Shown here: in pieces, positions 21,214 to 29,202 of the stretch | Position numbering within the stretch: the stretch's first letter is position 1 | Layout of the letters: each line of letters starts with the position of its first letter | NCBI RefSeq assembly: GCF_025548555.1 | Contig: NZ_JAJLPA010000007.1 | Coordinates: forward strand, 62,001 to 126,000 | DNA length: 64,000 nucleotides | DNA from: Sphingomonas sp. A2-49 | GTDB taxonomy: Bacteria > Pseudomonadota > Alphaproteobacteria > Sphingomonadales > Sphingomonadaceae | Reading direction: 5' to 3' | The notes under the pieces: model-generated | Told to the model about the DNA's origin: nothing | The model's database searches: none | Seen by the model: only the letters and a program-made list of their open reading frames with translations | Program-made: the position numbers and the translations under genes

Positions 21214-21900
21214 ATGCCCGACCGGATCCTCGTCGTCGACGACGAAGCCGCCATCCGCCGCCTGCTGCGCACCACGCTGATGCGTGCCGGGTACGATGTC
21301 GTCGAAGCGCAGGACGGGCGGCAGGCGCTGCGCCAGGCGGCGGCCGAGCATCCCGCCGCCGTGCTGCTCGACCTCGGGCTGCCGGATCGCGATGGCCTCG
21401 GCCTGATCCCGCTGCTGCGCGCCGACGGCGACGCGGTCGTACTGGTGGTGTCCGCGCGCGATGCCGTGGAGGAAAAGGTGACCGCGCTCGACCTCGGCGC
21501 CGACGATTTCGTCGGCAAGCCCTTCGATACCGAGGAATTGCTCGCACGGCTGCGCGCGGCGCTGCGCCATCGCGGCGCGACCGGGCCGGCGCCGACGATC
21601 GTCCGGCATGGCGACATCGTCATCGATCTCGATCGCCGGACCGTGCGGCGCGGCGGCGAGGAGTTGCACCTCACCCGCAAGGAATATGACGTCCTGGCCG
21701 TGCTCGCCCGTCATGTCGGCCGGGTGGTGACGCATCAGGGCATGCTTGCCGCCGCCTGGGGCGGAGACGACGACCCGCGCATCGAATACCTCCGCATCGT
21801 CATCCGCAACCTGCGCCAGAAGCTGGAACAGCCGGGACCGGTCGGCAGCGTCATCGCCAACGAACTGGGGGTCGGCTACCGCCTGCGCGCGGACGCCTGA
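21214..21900 (+). CDS. kdpE: KdpE, OmpR-family response regulator of the kdp operon
   Basis: 228 residues. The receiver domain has VVDDEAAIR at 6-14, phospho-acceptor Asp in LLDLGLPDRDG near 51-53, and a K in VGKPF near 102. A winged-helix DNA-binding domain follows from about 130 (LTRKEYDVLAVLARH, RIEYLRIVIRNLRQKLE). It starts two bases after the kdpD stop. It should activate the kdp genes; its site would be upstream of the porin or within that region, since gaps inside the operon are tiny. Confidence 0.95.
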   Translation: MPDRILVVDDEAAIRRLLRTTLMRAGYDVVEAQDGRQALRQAAAEHPAAVLLDLGLPDRDGLGLIPLLRADGDAVVLVVSARDAVEEKVTALDLGADDFVGKPFDTEELLARLRAALRHRGATGPAPTIVRHGDIVIDLDRRTVRRGGEELHLTRKEYDVLAVLARHVGRVVTHQGMLAAAWGGDDDPRIEYLRIVIRNLRQKLEQPGPVGSVIANELGVGYRLRADA

Positions 21901-21935
21901 GGCGGTGTCGGCGCGTGCCGGCCGGCGCCCGGGCG

Positions 21936-22697
21936 TCAGTGCAGGGGGTATTCGCGGTCGCTGACCAGCCGGGCGAAGACGCCGTCCTCTTCCTTCGGTG
22001 AAAAGAAGTGGTTGTACAGCGAGCGGTTCGCGACGTGCTTGCTGGCTTCGACGCGGCGGCGGATCTCGTCGACCTTCAGCCACATCAGCTGCGCGGGCGC
22101 CTCGACCGCCTCGTGGTGGCGGACGTCGCCGACCCTCGAAAAGCCCAGCATCGTCTCGTAATAGCGGCAGTGGCGCGGGTTCACCTCGATAAACAGGTCG
22201 GTGCAATAATGCTGCCGGTAGCCGTAGATGAAGACGATGTGGAACAGCGCGGCGAGCATCGGCTTCGACGGCGCGCCCGCATCGAAGGCAAGCTTGGTGA
22301 GTTCGCAGACCCTGGCCCCCGGCTGCGCGCGGATCGCATCGATCTCGGCGCGGAACAGCCCGTCTGCGGCAATACCCATCGCGGAATCGACGGCGAGCGT
22401 GACCGTGCCGATCGTCCGGCAACAGTCGAGCGCGGTGAAGGTCAAATGGCTCGGCGTCGCCGGTATGTCATGGTCGTTACCGTAACCGCGCCATTCATAC
22501 ATGCGGTTGATGAGCAAACGCGCCTGGCTGCGATGATCGTCGGAATCGGCAAGTCTTATCTTATAGTTCGAAGATTTCGTCTGCCGAAAACTCGAATCGA
22601 GCGGCGTGTGACATTCCAGGCACCCGGGGGCGATGCGACCGAAGTCCGCGCCCCCGCCGGTTGCATGGTCGTACGATTCACGTGCGAGAAACGCCAT
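21936..22697 (-). CDS. FeeM-like N-acyl amino acid synthase (GNAT-fold acyltransferase)
   Basis: 253 residues from the ATG at 22697; an ATG at 22733 would add 12 residues and neither has a good RBS. After a variable N-terminus with a CLEC element, the region from about 55 is a GNAT-like fold of the autoinducer-synthase/FeeM group: LLINRMYEWRGYG, FTALDCCRTIGTVTLAVDS, GARVCELTKLAFDAG, and a C-terminal HCRYYETMLGF. Related enzymes join an acyl chain from acyl-ACP to an amino acid, giving long-chain N-acyl amino acids. The product and role are unknown. It is divergent from a PEP-CTERM gene across a long regulatory gap containing a 20-bp dyad. Confidence 0.75.
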   Translation of the reverse strand: MAFLARESYDHATGGGADFGRIAPGCLECHTPLDSSFRQTKSSNYKIRLADSDDHRSQARLLINRMYEWRGYGNDHDIPATPSHLTFTALDCCRTIGTVTLAVDSAMGIAADGLFRAEIDAIRAQPGARVCELTKLAFDAGAPSKPMLAALFHIVFIYGYRQHYCTDLFIEVNPRHCRYYETMLGFSRVGDVRHHEAVEAPAQLMWLKVDEIRRRVEASKHVANRSLYNHFFSPKEEDGVFARLVSDREYPLH

Positions 22698-22738
22698 ACT
22701 GAAAACCCCCGCAACTTCCTGAACGCAAAGCACATTGC

Positions 22739-22758
22739 CGGTAGAATGACTTCTACCG
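22739..22758. promoter_or_regulatory. Perfect 20-bp dyad upstream of the acyltransferase gene
   Basis: CGGTAGAATGACTTCTACCG: 8-bp arms CGGTAGAA and TTCTACCG around TGAC. It lies about 42 bases upstream of the ATG at 22697. Its length and symmetry fit a dimeric regulator's operator. It is the same length as a LuxR box but has GTA-N10-TAC rather than the usual CTG-N10-CAG. It could also form a hairpin in a transcript. Confidence 0.5.
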
Positions 22759-23205
22759 CGCCTACGATGTCCTGGTTAAGAAATGCTTAAACCACCCCGG
22801 GCAAGCCGATCGCGGTGCGTGCCGGCCTTTGCCGTCCACTGCACCTCGATGACGCTGCCCCGTCTCCTCCGATCACGACAGGAATGCTTGGTTAGTCTTG
22901 TCCTGTGCGCTTGCCCGATGGTGTAGAAGCCGGGTTTGTCGCAAGTCCATATGGGCCGTCCGACAAGGCGACGAAGCGGTGTTGCGGTGCGGCGGACTTG
23001 GGCGTGACCGCTTATGCATCTGGCCCGCCGACGATTTTTCAGCCGCTCGGGCCTTTTGCGTCAAAGCGGGACACCCGCACAGCGGGATTTGCGACGAACT
23101 GGTAAAGCTTTCGTAAATGTAAGCTTGGTTGTCGTTCGGGATTCGGTTAGTCGATCTGCGGGGGCGGCGGTGGCAGCGACGCTGTCGCAGTAACAGGAGT
23201 AGACC
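22759..23205. other. Long intergenic region between acyltransferase and PEP-CTERM gene
   Basis: About 450 bases, somewhat less GC-rich than its surroundings. It contains an imperfect inverted repeat TGGTTAAG/CTTAAACCA around 22772-22794. Near the right edge are AAGCTTT and TAAGCTT, then an AGGAG ribosome-binding site before the ATG at 23206. Open frames of about 60-70 codons around 22900-23110 lack credible starts. I see no RNA gene. Confidence 0.45.
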
Positions 23206-23775
23206 ATGAACAAGACGATCATCACGACCTTGGCGGCGGTAGCCGCATTCGCCGTCGCACCGGCGGCCAGCGCGACCAACTTCCCGGTCGGCAGCCCGAA
23301 CTTCACCGCGACGCCGGGGCCGAACGGCACCATCTCGGGCAATTTCGGCAACTCCGGCATCGGCATCGGCACCTTCACCGATACCTTCACGTTCACGCTC
23401 GGCGCCAACGGCTTCGGCAGCGGCACGGTGTCGACCAGCTCGTCGATGCTGCAGAGCTCGACCGATCTCGACTTCACCTCGGTGCTCATCAACGGCTCGC
23501 TCGCCAACCTCACCAAGACGGACGGTGGTCTGTTCGAAGTGGCGTTCGCGAACATGGTGCCGATCACCGCGCTCCAGCTCAACACGCTGACGGTCAACTA
23601 CGTGTCGCGCGGCGCGGGCGCCTACGGCGGCCAGCTGACCTTCATTCCGTCGGCGACCGCGGTTCCCGAGCCCGCCGCATGGGCGATGATGATCCTCGGC
23701 ATGGGCGTCGTCGGTTTCGCGCTCCGTTCGGCGAAGCGCAAGTCGAAGGTCCGCACGACCGTCACCTTCGCCTAA
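23206..23775 (+). CDS. Secreted FxDxF-type PEP-CTERM protein
   Basis: 189 residues, RBS AGGAG six bases upstream. The signal peptide (residues 1-24) ends APAASATN. The mature part contains FTDTFTF (an FxDxF-like motif) and a beta-rich body, then from about residue 154 the sorting signal VPEPAAWAMMILGMG, a hydrophobic helix and a basic stop-transfer (RSAKRKSK). The protein ends RTTVTFA. It should be exported, processed by an exosortase-like enzyme and placed in the envelope or extracellular matrix. Function of the body unknown. A strong terminator follows. Confidence 0.88.
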   Translation: MNKTIITTLAAVAAFAVAPAASATNFPVGSPNFTATPGPNGTISGNFGNSGIGIGTFTDTFTFTLGANGFGSGTVSTSSSMLQSSTDLDFTSVLINGSLANLTKTDGGLFEVAFANMVPITALQLNTLTVNYVSRGAGAYGGQLTFIPSATAVPEPAAWAMMILGMGVVGFALRSAKRKSKVRTTVTFA

Positions 23776-23798
23776 GCCTTACGTCTTGGCATGGATGA

Positions 23799-23831
23799 AG
23801 CCGCCGTTCCGGAAGGGACGGCGGCTTTTTT
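23799..23831 (+). terminator. Rho-independent terminator
   Basis: Stem AGCCGCCGT (23799-23807) and ACGGCGGCT (23818-23826) with a ten-base loop, followed by a run of six T. It lies 24 bases after the PEP-CTERM stop codon. Confidence 0.9.
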
Positions 23832-23945
23832 CATGCCCGCGCCCGCCGCCGTCATCCGTCCCGGATTGGCACGGAAAGGACCGTTTGCCAGTCCGCCATC
23901 CCCCTGATAACTTCGTTAACCATAACGATAAAACAGGAGGACAGG

Positions 23946-24944
23946 ATGAGCAGAAGGGCCATTGGCGGCTTGGCGGTCGCGCTTGCGGTATTGGCGAGCC
24001 CGGTCGCGGCACAGGTCGCGCAACCACGCTACACCTCGTTGACGGTGTTCGGCGACAGCCTCGTCGATGCCGGTAACATCCGGACGCTGGGGTTCGGTGC
24101 CAACCCGGCGCAGGGGTATTTCAACGGTCGTTTCACCAATGGCTACGACTATACCGACCTGCTGAGCCTCCGGCTGTACGGCACGGCGACGGTGGCCTCG
24201 CTGCAGGGCGGCACGAACTTCGCCTTCGGCGGCGCACGGGCGACGACGACCTCCAACGTACCCGATCTCGTCGAGCAGCTCGGGCTCTACAGCGGCTATC
24301 TGGCGACCGGCAAGGCGGTCGATCCCAACGGGCTGTACGTCCTGAACTTCGGCGGCAACGACATCTTCGCCGCACAGGCGGCGGGTGCGCCGACCGGGTT
24401 CGCCAGCGACAGCGCGTTCCTGATGAACGCCGCCACGACCTATGCCGGCGGAATCCAGACGCTCAGCAACCTCGGCGCGCGCAATTTCCTCATCACCGGC
24501 TTCCCGGTCGCCACCGGCGACGGGCTGTCGCTGTCGATCGAGGCGGAGGGCTATCTGTCGACCGCGCTCGGCAACCTGAACCTGGCGCCGGGTTCGACGC
24601 TCTACCGCTTCAGCTACCTCGATTTCTTCCAGAAGATCACCACCAACCCCACCGCCTATGGCCTGCCGGCGAACCTCATCCAGCCCGACCCGACGCGCGC
24701 CGACGGCGGCACCTGTCAGGGGGCGGCGGCCTTCCCGGCGTGCACCGGCTATTTCTCGTTCGACGGTATCCATCCGACCGCCGCGGTGCAGCAGGCCGCG
24801 TTCAACGAGATGAACCGCCAGTTCAACCTGACCGGCGCCGTGCCGGAGCCATCGATGTGGCTGATGATGATCGTCGGCGCCGGTGCCGTCGGCTTTGCGA
24901 TGCGCCGTCGCGCACGGGTCGTCACCACCGTCCGCTTCGCCTGA
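23946..24944 (+). CDS. Secreted SGNH/GDSL esterase with PEP-CTERM sorting signal
   Basis: 332 residues with RBS AGGAGGACAGG. The signal peptide ends near SPVAAQ (residue 22). Hydrolase blocks: FGDSLVDAGN (catalytic Ser about residue 37), NFAFGGA (Gly block), FGGNDIF (Asn block) and DGIHPT near 272-277 (catalytic Asp/His). From about 298 it has VPEPSMWLMMIVGAG plus a basic RRRAR and ends VTTVRFA, the same tail as the preceding PEP-CTERM protein. The likely role is extracellular hydrolysis of lipid or polysaccharide esters while held at the cell surface. It has its own terminator. Confidence 0.9.
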   Translation: MSRRAIGGLAVALAVLASPVAAQVAQPRYTSLTVFGDSLVDAGNIRTLGFGANPAQGYFNGRFTNGYDYTDLLSLRLYGTATVASLQGGTNFAFGGARATTTSNVPDLVEQLGLYSGYLATGKAVDPNGLYVLNFGGNDIFAAQAAGAPTGFASDSAFLMNAATTYAGGIQTLSNLGARNFLITGFPVATGDGLSLSIEAEGYLSTALGNLNLAPGSTLYRFSYLDFFQKITTNPTAYGLPANLIQPDPTRADGGTCQGAAAFPACTGYFSFDGIHPTAAVQQAAFNEMNRQFNLTGAVPEPSMWLMMIVGAGAVGFAMRRRARVVTTVRFA

Positions 24945-24967
24945 ACCGGACGGCCCGCGGGCGAGGG

Positions 24968-25004
24968 AAAGCCGTCATCCCGGAGCAGGGGGTGGCGGCT
25001 TTTT
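24968..25004 (+). terminator. Rho-independent terminator after the esterase gene
   Basis: AAAGCCGTCATCC pairs with GGTGGCGGCTTT (with G-T wobbles) across a short loop and is followed by TTTTT. It begins about 24 bases after the stop codon at 24944. Confidence 0.75.
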
Positions 25005-25148
25005 CGTATGGTACGCAGGGCGGGTCGACAGGCGGCGGTGGCACGGACCCCTCCCGTTTCGCCGACATCGTCAAACCCCCGAACCCCGGCCCGCGTCACG
25101 GCAAAGCGGCGCCATTCCCGTTCCGTGTCGGGCGCGTCCCTGCGCGGA

Positions 25149-25463
25149 TCAGCAGTCGCCCAGGCCGTAGCGTCGCCACGCCACGTCGGATCGCACCGCC
25201 GCACCCGCGCGGATCAGCGTGCAGGCGAGGTCGCGCTTGTCGGGCAGGGCGCATTTGGCGACGATATACGGCCCCTCGTTGCCGGCCGGCAGGCACGACA
25301 CGGTCTTGCCTATCGTCAGCGCGGCCAGCGCCCTGCGCCCGCGCGGCGGGGCACGATCGCCGGTTTCGAGCCCCGCGATCCGGATCCGCGCCCGGTCGCG
25401 GCACAGGAGCGTCGTGCCGTCGGGCACGTCGGCCACCAGGCACAGGATGATTGCCGCCATCAT
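25149..25463 (-). CDS. Small thermonuclease (SNase)-like protein
   Basis: 104 residues from tandem ATGs at 25463 and 25460. The start of a staphylococcal-nuclease-like beta barrel is recognisable (VPDGTTLLCRDRARIRIAGLE, then GRRALAALTIGKTVSCLPAG and RDLACTLIRAGAAVRS). An N-terminal hydrophobic stretch may be a signal. The usual downstream catalytic Arg/Glu pattern is reduced, so nuclease activity is uncertain; small members like this are common in sphingomonads. It is convergent with the esterase gene. Confidence 0.65.
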   Translation of the reverse strand: MMAAIILCLVADVPDGTTLLCRDRARIRIAGLETGDRAPPRGRRALAALTIGKTVSCLPAGNEGPYIVAKCALPDKRDLACTLIRAGAAVRSDVAWRRYGLGDC

Positions 25464-25663
25464 ATCGCACGCTCCCCGACCGCGACCGCGGGTGAAGCGA
25501 GCCGTCCCGGCCGCGCGTGGTCGCCCCCCGTCATAGCCGCCGGACCGGGCGCCGTCACGCACCCGCCGATCGATCGCGTCGACCGCGATCGGGTGCCGGA
25601 GGGGCCGTGCGGCACGCGCAAAGGCATCTGCCCTCGTGGCGCGCGCTCTGCTAACGGACGGGC

Positions 25664-25861
25664 ATGCTCAGACTCAGAACGAAGCGACAGGGGATCGCGG
25701 CGGCGCAAACAGCGACCACGCTGGCGCAGATCGCGGCCTCGATCGGCCGGCTCGACGACGAATCGCTGCTCGATCTGGCGGATATCTTCGCCCACGACGC
25801 GGCCTCGCCGTTGCAGCCGCTCGCGGCGGCCGAAATGACCAGACGCGGCCTGAGCCTGTGA
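25664..25861 (+). CDS. Short hypothetical protein
   Basis: 65 residues beginning MLRLRTKRQG, with a helical, leucine-rich remainder (LDDESLLDLADIFAHD) ending GLSL. No family recognised. It lies four bases before the UPF0149 gene and in the same direction, so it may form a small operon. The case rests on operon-like spacing and ordinary amino-acid composition. Confidence 0.5.
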   Translation: MLRLRTKRQGIAAAQTATTLAQIAASIGRLDDESLLDLADIFAHDAASPLQPLAAAEMTRRGLSL

Positions 25862-25865
25862 GGCC

Positions 25866-26525
25866 ATGAGGCCTGTTCCCTCCCGCCTGCGCCGCCTCGA
25901 CGGCGCGCTCGCCGACCTGCCGGTCGAGGAGCCGATGCTGCTCACCGAGCTGGACGGTTTCCTGACCGGTATCGTGCTGTGCCCCGAGGCGATGCCGCCG
26001 GTCGAATGGATGCAGGGCATCTGGGGTCCGGACGACAGCGACGTCCCGCCGTTCGACGATCCGCTCGACGTGGCATGGTTCGCCGCGGCGGTGATGGCGC
26101 GACACGACGCGATCGCGCGCGACCTGGCGCGCGGCAAGCCGCAACCGATCCTCGACGTCGACGAACGCAACGGCGACGTCCTGTGGGAGGGGTGGATTGA
26201 TGGTTTCGCGGAGGCGATGGCGCTGCGCCCGGATTGCTGGGACGCCGACGGCGCCGAACCGGATGCGGCGGACGCGCGGTCGCGCCTCGCGCTGCTGGTC
26301 GCGGTCGCGCGCGACGAGAGCGACCTCGACAGCGTGGAGATCAACGCCTTCGCCGATCGTGCGGCGGCGGAGATCGGCACGGTGATGCAGCACCTGTACG
26401 CGACGCTGCCGCCCGCGCGCCGGGCCGCGTCCGCGACGACGATCCCGACCCCGCCGAAGACCGGCCGCAACGATCCGTGCCATTGCGGATCGGGTGCCAA
26501 GTTCAAGCGCTGCTGTGGCGCATGA
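25866..26525 (+). CDS. UPF0149 (YecA-like) protein with C-terminal SEC-C zinc motif
   Basis: 219 residues. The UPF0149 domain occupies about 20-190 (MLLTELDGFLTGIVLCPE, EWMQGIWG, WIDGFAEAM). The last 19 residues are a SEC-C metal-binding motif, GRNDPCHCGSGAKFKRCCG, as found at the end of SecA. In other bacteria such proteins bind SecA and/or the ribosome, but their role is poorly known. A role in protein-quality or secretion links is inference. The next small gene begins right after it. Confidence 0.88.
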   Translation: MRPVPSRLRRLDGALADLPVEEPMLLTELDGFLTGIVLCPEAMPPVEWMQGIWGPDDSDVPPFDDPLDVAWFAAAVMARHDAIARDLARGKPQPILDVDERNGDVLWEGWIDGFAEAMALRPDCWDADGAEPDAADARSRLALLVAVARDESDLDSVEINAFADRAAAEIGTVMQHLYATLPPARRAASATTIPTPPKTGRNDPCHCGSGAKFKRCCGA

Positions 26526-26538
26526 CGCGCCGTCGCCG

Positions 26539-26787
26539 ATGCGGTCGGCCGCAGGCGATGTCGCGCTGACCCTGCTCGCCGCCCGCGCCGCGGGGGCGAC
26601 GATATGCCCGAGCGAAGTGGCGCGGGCGATCGCCGGGTCGGAGCGGGACTGGCGCGATGCGATGCCCGCGGTGCACGCCGCGGTCGATACGCTGGTCGCC
26701 GCGGGTGCGGTCCGGCTGAGCTGGAAGGGGCGGCGGATGCCGGTGCGCGCCGGACCGTACCGGATCGGGCGCGCCGCAGACGCCTGA
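26539..26787 (+). CDS. DUF3253 family protein
   Basis: 82 residues from the ATG at 26539 (earlier in-frame starts at 26494 and 26515 would overlap the UPF0149 gene). It resembles DUF3253: LLAARAAGATICPSEVARA, DWRDAMPAVHAAVDTLVAAG, and a final RGPYRIGR-like element (AGPYRIGRA). The predicted fold is a small winged helix. Function unknown; it is probably translated with the gene before it. Confidence 0.65.
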   Translation: MRSAAGDVALTLLAARAAGATICPSEVARAIAGSERDWRDAMPAVHAAVDTLVAAGAVRLSWKGRRMPVRAGPYRIGRAADA

Positions 26788-26801
26788 GCGCGGCGCGCGG
26801 T

Positions 26802-27785
26802 TCAGCTCTGGACGACGCGATTGCGCCCTTCGGCCTTGGCGCGATAGAGAGCGGCGTCGGCACGGTGCACCGCCGCGACGCTGTCGGTATGGTCGCCGAC
26901 CGCGATCGATACGCCGGCGGAGAACGAGATCAGGCCGATCGGTTCATCGTTCTCGCGCAGCTTGAATTCGCGGGTGGACAGGTCGAGCCGCGCGGCATCG
27001 AGCAGCGCGACGCCGTGCTGCTGGTCGTCCCCGGGCATCACGAACAGGAATTCCTCGCCGCCCCACCGTCCGACGAACTGCGGTGCGCAGGACGTCGACA
27101 GCGTCGCCGCGACGAGCTTCAGCACGCGATCGCCGACGCCATGGCCGTAACGGTCGTTGATCGACTTGAAATGGTCGATGTCGCAGATGCCGATGATCCG
27201 GCTCTGTCCCTGGCTCGCGAGCTTTTCGAGATGTCGCTCGATCGCGCGCCGGTTGCCGAGCCCGGTCAGCTGGTCGCGTTCGGCGTCGTCGCGCGCGACC
27301 TCCAGTTCCTGGCGCAGCACCGCGACCTCGCGGGCGGCGGCATGCAGCTCCTGCTCGGCACTTCGGGCGCGTTCGATCATGCCGGTGACGATCTGGACGG
27401 TGCGGACGGCTTCCTCGCCCAGATTCTTCGCCTCGGCGGTCAGGTCGCGCGAGAAGGCGCCGGTCGCCGCCGCCGCGGAGGAGGCCATGTCGCCGAGCTT
27501 GATCGTCTGGTGGCGCAGCGCGTCGCGGTCGCGCTCGTCACCGGGTATCGGATCCGATGCCGCCGCGCCGCGCGCGAACAGGCGCAGGATCTCGTCCGCC
27601 TCCTCCTGCCGGATGCGGACGCCGCCGTCGGTGATCGCGCCGACCGCCTGCGCCACCGGCGACGTCGGTTCGCCGAGCGCGATATAGGCGAGCGTATAGT
27701 TCTGCGGGGTGGGCGCGAGCCGTTGCTGCGCCAGAAAGGCGAGCGCTCGTTCTCCTTGGGCCTGCGTCGCGGACATCGGGTGCAT
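26802..27785 (-). CDS. Cytoplasmic GGDEF diguanylate cyclase
   Basis: 327 residues from ATG 27785 (MHPMSAT; ATG 27776 also possible). The N-terminal 150 residues are helical without transmembrane segments, followed by a coiled coil and then the GGDEF domain from about 165 (DQLTGLGNRRAIERHL). The active-site loop is GGEEF (RWGGEEFLFV), so it should make c-di-GMP. The inhibitory I-site RxxD that normally precedes it is replaced (CAPQ at that position), suggesting no product feedback. c-di-GMP would fit the motility and extracellular-matrix genes nearby. Confidence 0.88.
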   Translation of the reverse strand: MHPMSATQAQGERALAFLAQQRLAPTPQNYTLAYIALGEPTSPVAQAVGAITDGGVRIRQEEADEILRLFARGAAASDPIPGDERDRDALRHQTIKLGDMASSAAAATGAFSRDLTAEAKNLGEEAVRTVQIVTGMIERARSAEQELHAAAREVAVLRQELEVARDDAERDQLTGLGNRRAIERHLEKLASQGQSRIIGICDIDHFKSINDRYGHGVGDRVLKLVAATLSTSCAPQFVGRWGGEEFLFVMPGDDQQHGVALLDAARLDLSTREFKLRENDEPIGLISFSAGVSIAVGDHTDSVAAVHRADAALYRAKAEGRNRVVQS

Positions 27786-27895
27786 CTCGTCGGGAAAGAG
27801 GTCGTCCCGCTCTACACCAGCCGGGCGTCGCTTTCGCAAGCGTCGCTGCGCGATACGCGCCGGCCGGCCGCTCCAAAACGGGGCGATCGCGCGCG

Positions 27896-28651
27896 CTAGG
27901 CGGCGCGCCGCTCCGCCCGTTGGGGCAGCATCAGGATCAGGACGAGGATCGCGACGACGAGCACCAGCGAGGCAAGCGGGCGGCTGAGGTCGAGGCCGCC
28001 GTGATCGCGTGGCTTGTCGAGGGCATCGCCGACCGTCGCGCCGAGCGGGCGGGTGAGGATGAAGGCCAGCCAGAACAGCGCGATGCGCGACAGCGCGGTC
28101 GTCCGGTAGAGGATCGCGAGCACCAGCAACGCCGCCCCGAACAGCACGGCCGCGCCGAGATAGCCGAGCCCCCCATCGTCCGCGAGCCAGTCGCCGAGCG
28201 CCGTTCCCAGCGTCTGCGAGAGCGTGATCGTGATCCAGTAGAACAGCTCGGCGCGCGGTTCGTGCACCGATTCGACCGCGATCGTACCGGTCGCGGCATG
28301 CCAGCCGGCCAGCGCGACGATCACCGACGCCAGCAGCAGCAGCGATCCGCCGGCATAGCCGATGCCGAGCGAGCGGGTGGCGAAGTCGGCGAGCGTCGTC
28401 CCGGCGGTGGTCGAGGCGATGATCGTCGCCCAGTAGAGCAGCGGATGGAAGCGCCGCGCGCGCAACTGGCCGCCGACCAGCACCACCAGCATCGTGCCGA
28501 AGATCGCCGACCCGACCAGATACCCGAGCCCGAGCGTCATCGTCACCGCATCGCCCGCGGTTTCGCCGAGCGTGGTCGCCAGGATCTTGATGATCCAGAA
28601 CGCCGCCGTGACCTGCGGCACCTTGGCGAACGGTCGATCGCGGTCGTGCAT
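27896..28651 (-). CDS. COG4705-type polytopic membrane protein
   Basis: 251 residues. The ATG at 28651 is preceded by GGAAGG at a good spacing, so I prefer it over 28666. The opening KVPQVTAAFWIIKILATTLGE is characteristic of the COG4705 membrane family. The protein consists of an internal duplication of the pattern TTxGExxGD/TLGTALGD with about eight helices; conserved acidic residues sit in these repeats. Function is not established. It lies between the GGDEF gene and the PAP2 gene, all on the minus strand. Confidence 0.8.
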   Translation of the reverse strand: MHDRDRPFAKVPQVTAAFWIIKILATTLGETAGDAVTMTLGLGYLVGSAIFGTMLVVLVGGQLRARRFHPLLYWATIIASTTAGTTLADFATRSLGIGYAGGSLLLLASVIVALAGWHAATGTIAVESVHEPRAELFYWITITLSQTLGTALGDWLADDGGLGYLGAAVLFGAALLVLAILYRTTALSRIALFWLAFILTRPLGATVGDALDKPRDHGGLDLSRPLASLVLVVAILVLILMLPQRAERRAA

Positions 28652-28665
28652 CGCTATGCCTTCCA

Positions 28666-29202
28666 TCAAAAGCGCATGGCGAGGGCGAGCCCGCCACCGC
28701 GGTGCGCGCTCCACGGCGTCAGGCGTACCGCGTCGTCGTGACGCGCGGTCAGCAGGAAGCCGCCCGCCGTCCCGATCGCTGCACCGGCGAGCACGTCGTG
28801 GACGTAATGCTTGTCGGCGCGGACGCGCGCGACGCCGACGAAGCTCGCGACGAGCAACGCCGGCAGCCCGGCACGCCAGCCGTAGCGCTTTTCGAGGCTG
28901 GCGGCGGCGGCGAAGGAAATCGAGGTATGGCCCGAGGGAAACCCGCGATCGTCGCTGCCGTCGGGCCGCCGTTCGTGGACGAGTTCCTTGAGGACGAAGG
29001 TCGTCCCGCCCGCCACGGCCATGCTGCCCGCCGCCTGAAGGTCGCCGCGCCAGTCGCCCTGGACCGCGGGGATGCCGAGCGCGGCGCCGACCAGCGCGTT
29101 GCGCGCAATGCCGCTGGCGCGGTCCCAGCCGCGCGCGTCCGCCTGTGCGGCGGCGGGCCAGAGGAGGCCCAGTGCCAGGATCGGGAGGTACGTCGGCGTC
29201 AT
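28666..29202 (-). CDS. Exported PAP2-family phosphatase
   Basis: 178 residues. The signal peptide ends near AAAQADA (residue 23). The three PAP2 signatures are present: KELVHERRP (KxxxxxxRP), FPSGHTS (PSGH), and ARVRADKHYVHDVLAG (xRxxxxxHxxxD). Its start overlaps the stop of the RND pump gene by four bases (29199-29202), so it is the last gene of that operon. It probably dephosphorylates a periplasmic phospholipid or polyprenyl phosphate. Why it is coupled to an efflux pump is unclear. Confidence 0.9.
   Translation of the reverse strand: MTPTYLPILALGLLWPAAAQADARGWDRASGIARNALVGAALGIPAVQGDWRGDLQAAGSMAVAGGTTFVLKELVHERRPDGSDDRGFPSGHTSISFAAAASLEKRYGWRAGLPALLVASFVGVARVRADKHYVHDVLAGAAIGTAGGFLLTARHDDAVRLTPWSAHRGGGLALAMRF

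Noticed and set aside
22898..23116. Frames of about 66-72 codons between acyltransferase and PEP-CTERM genes
   Set aside because: No RBS, cysteine/arginine-rich odd composition, and no family resemblance.
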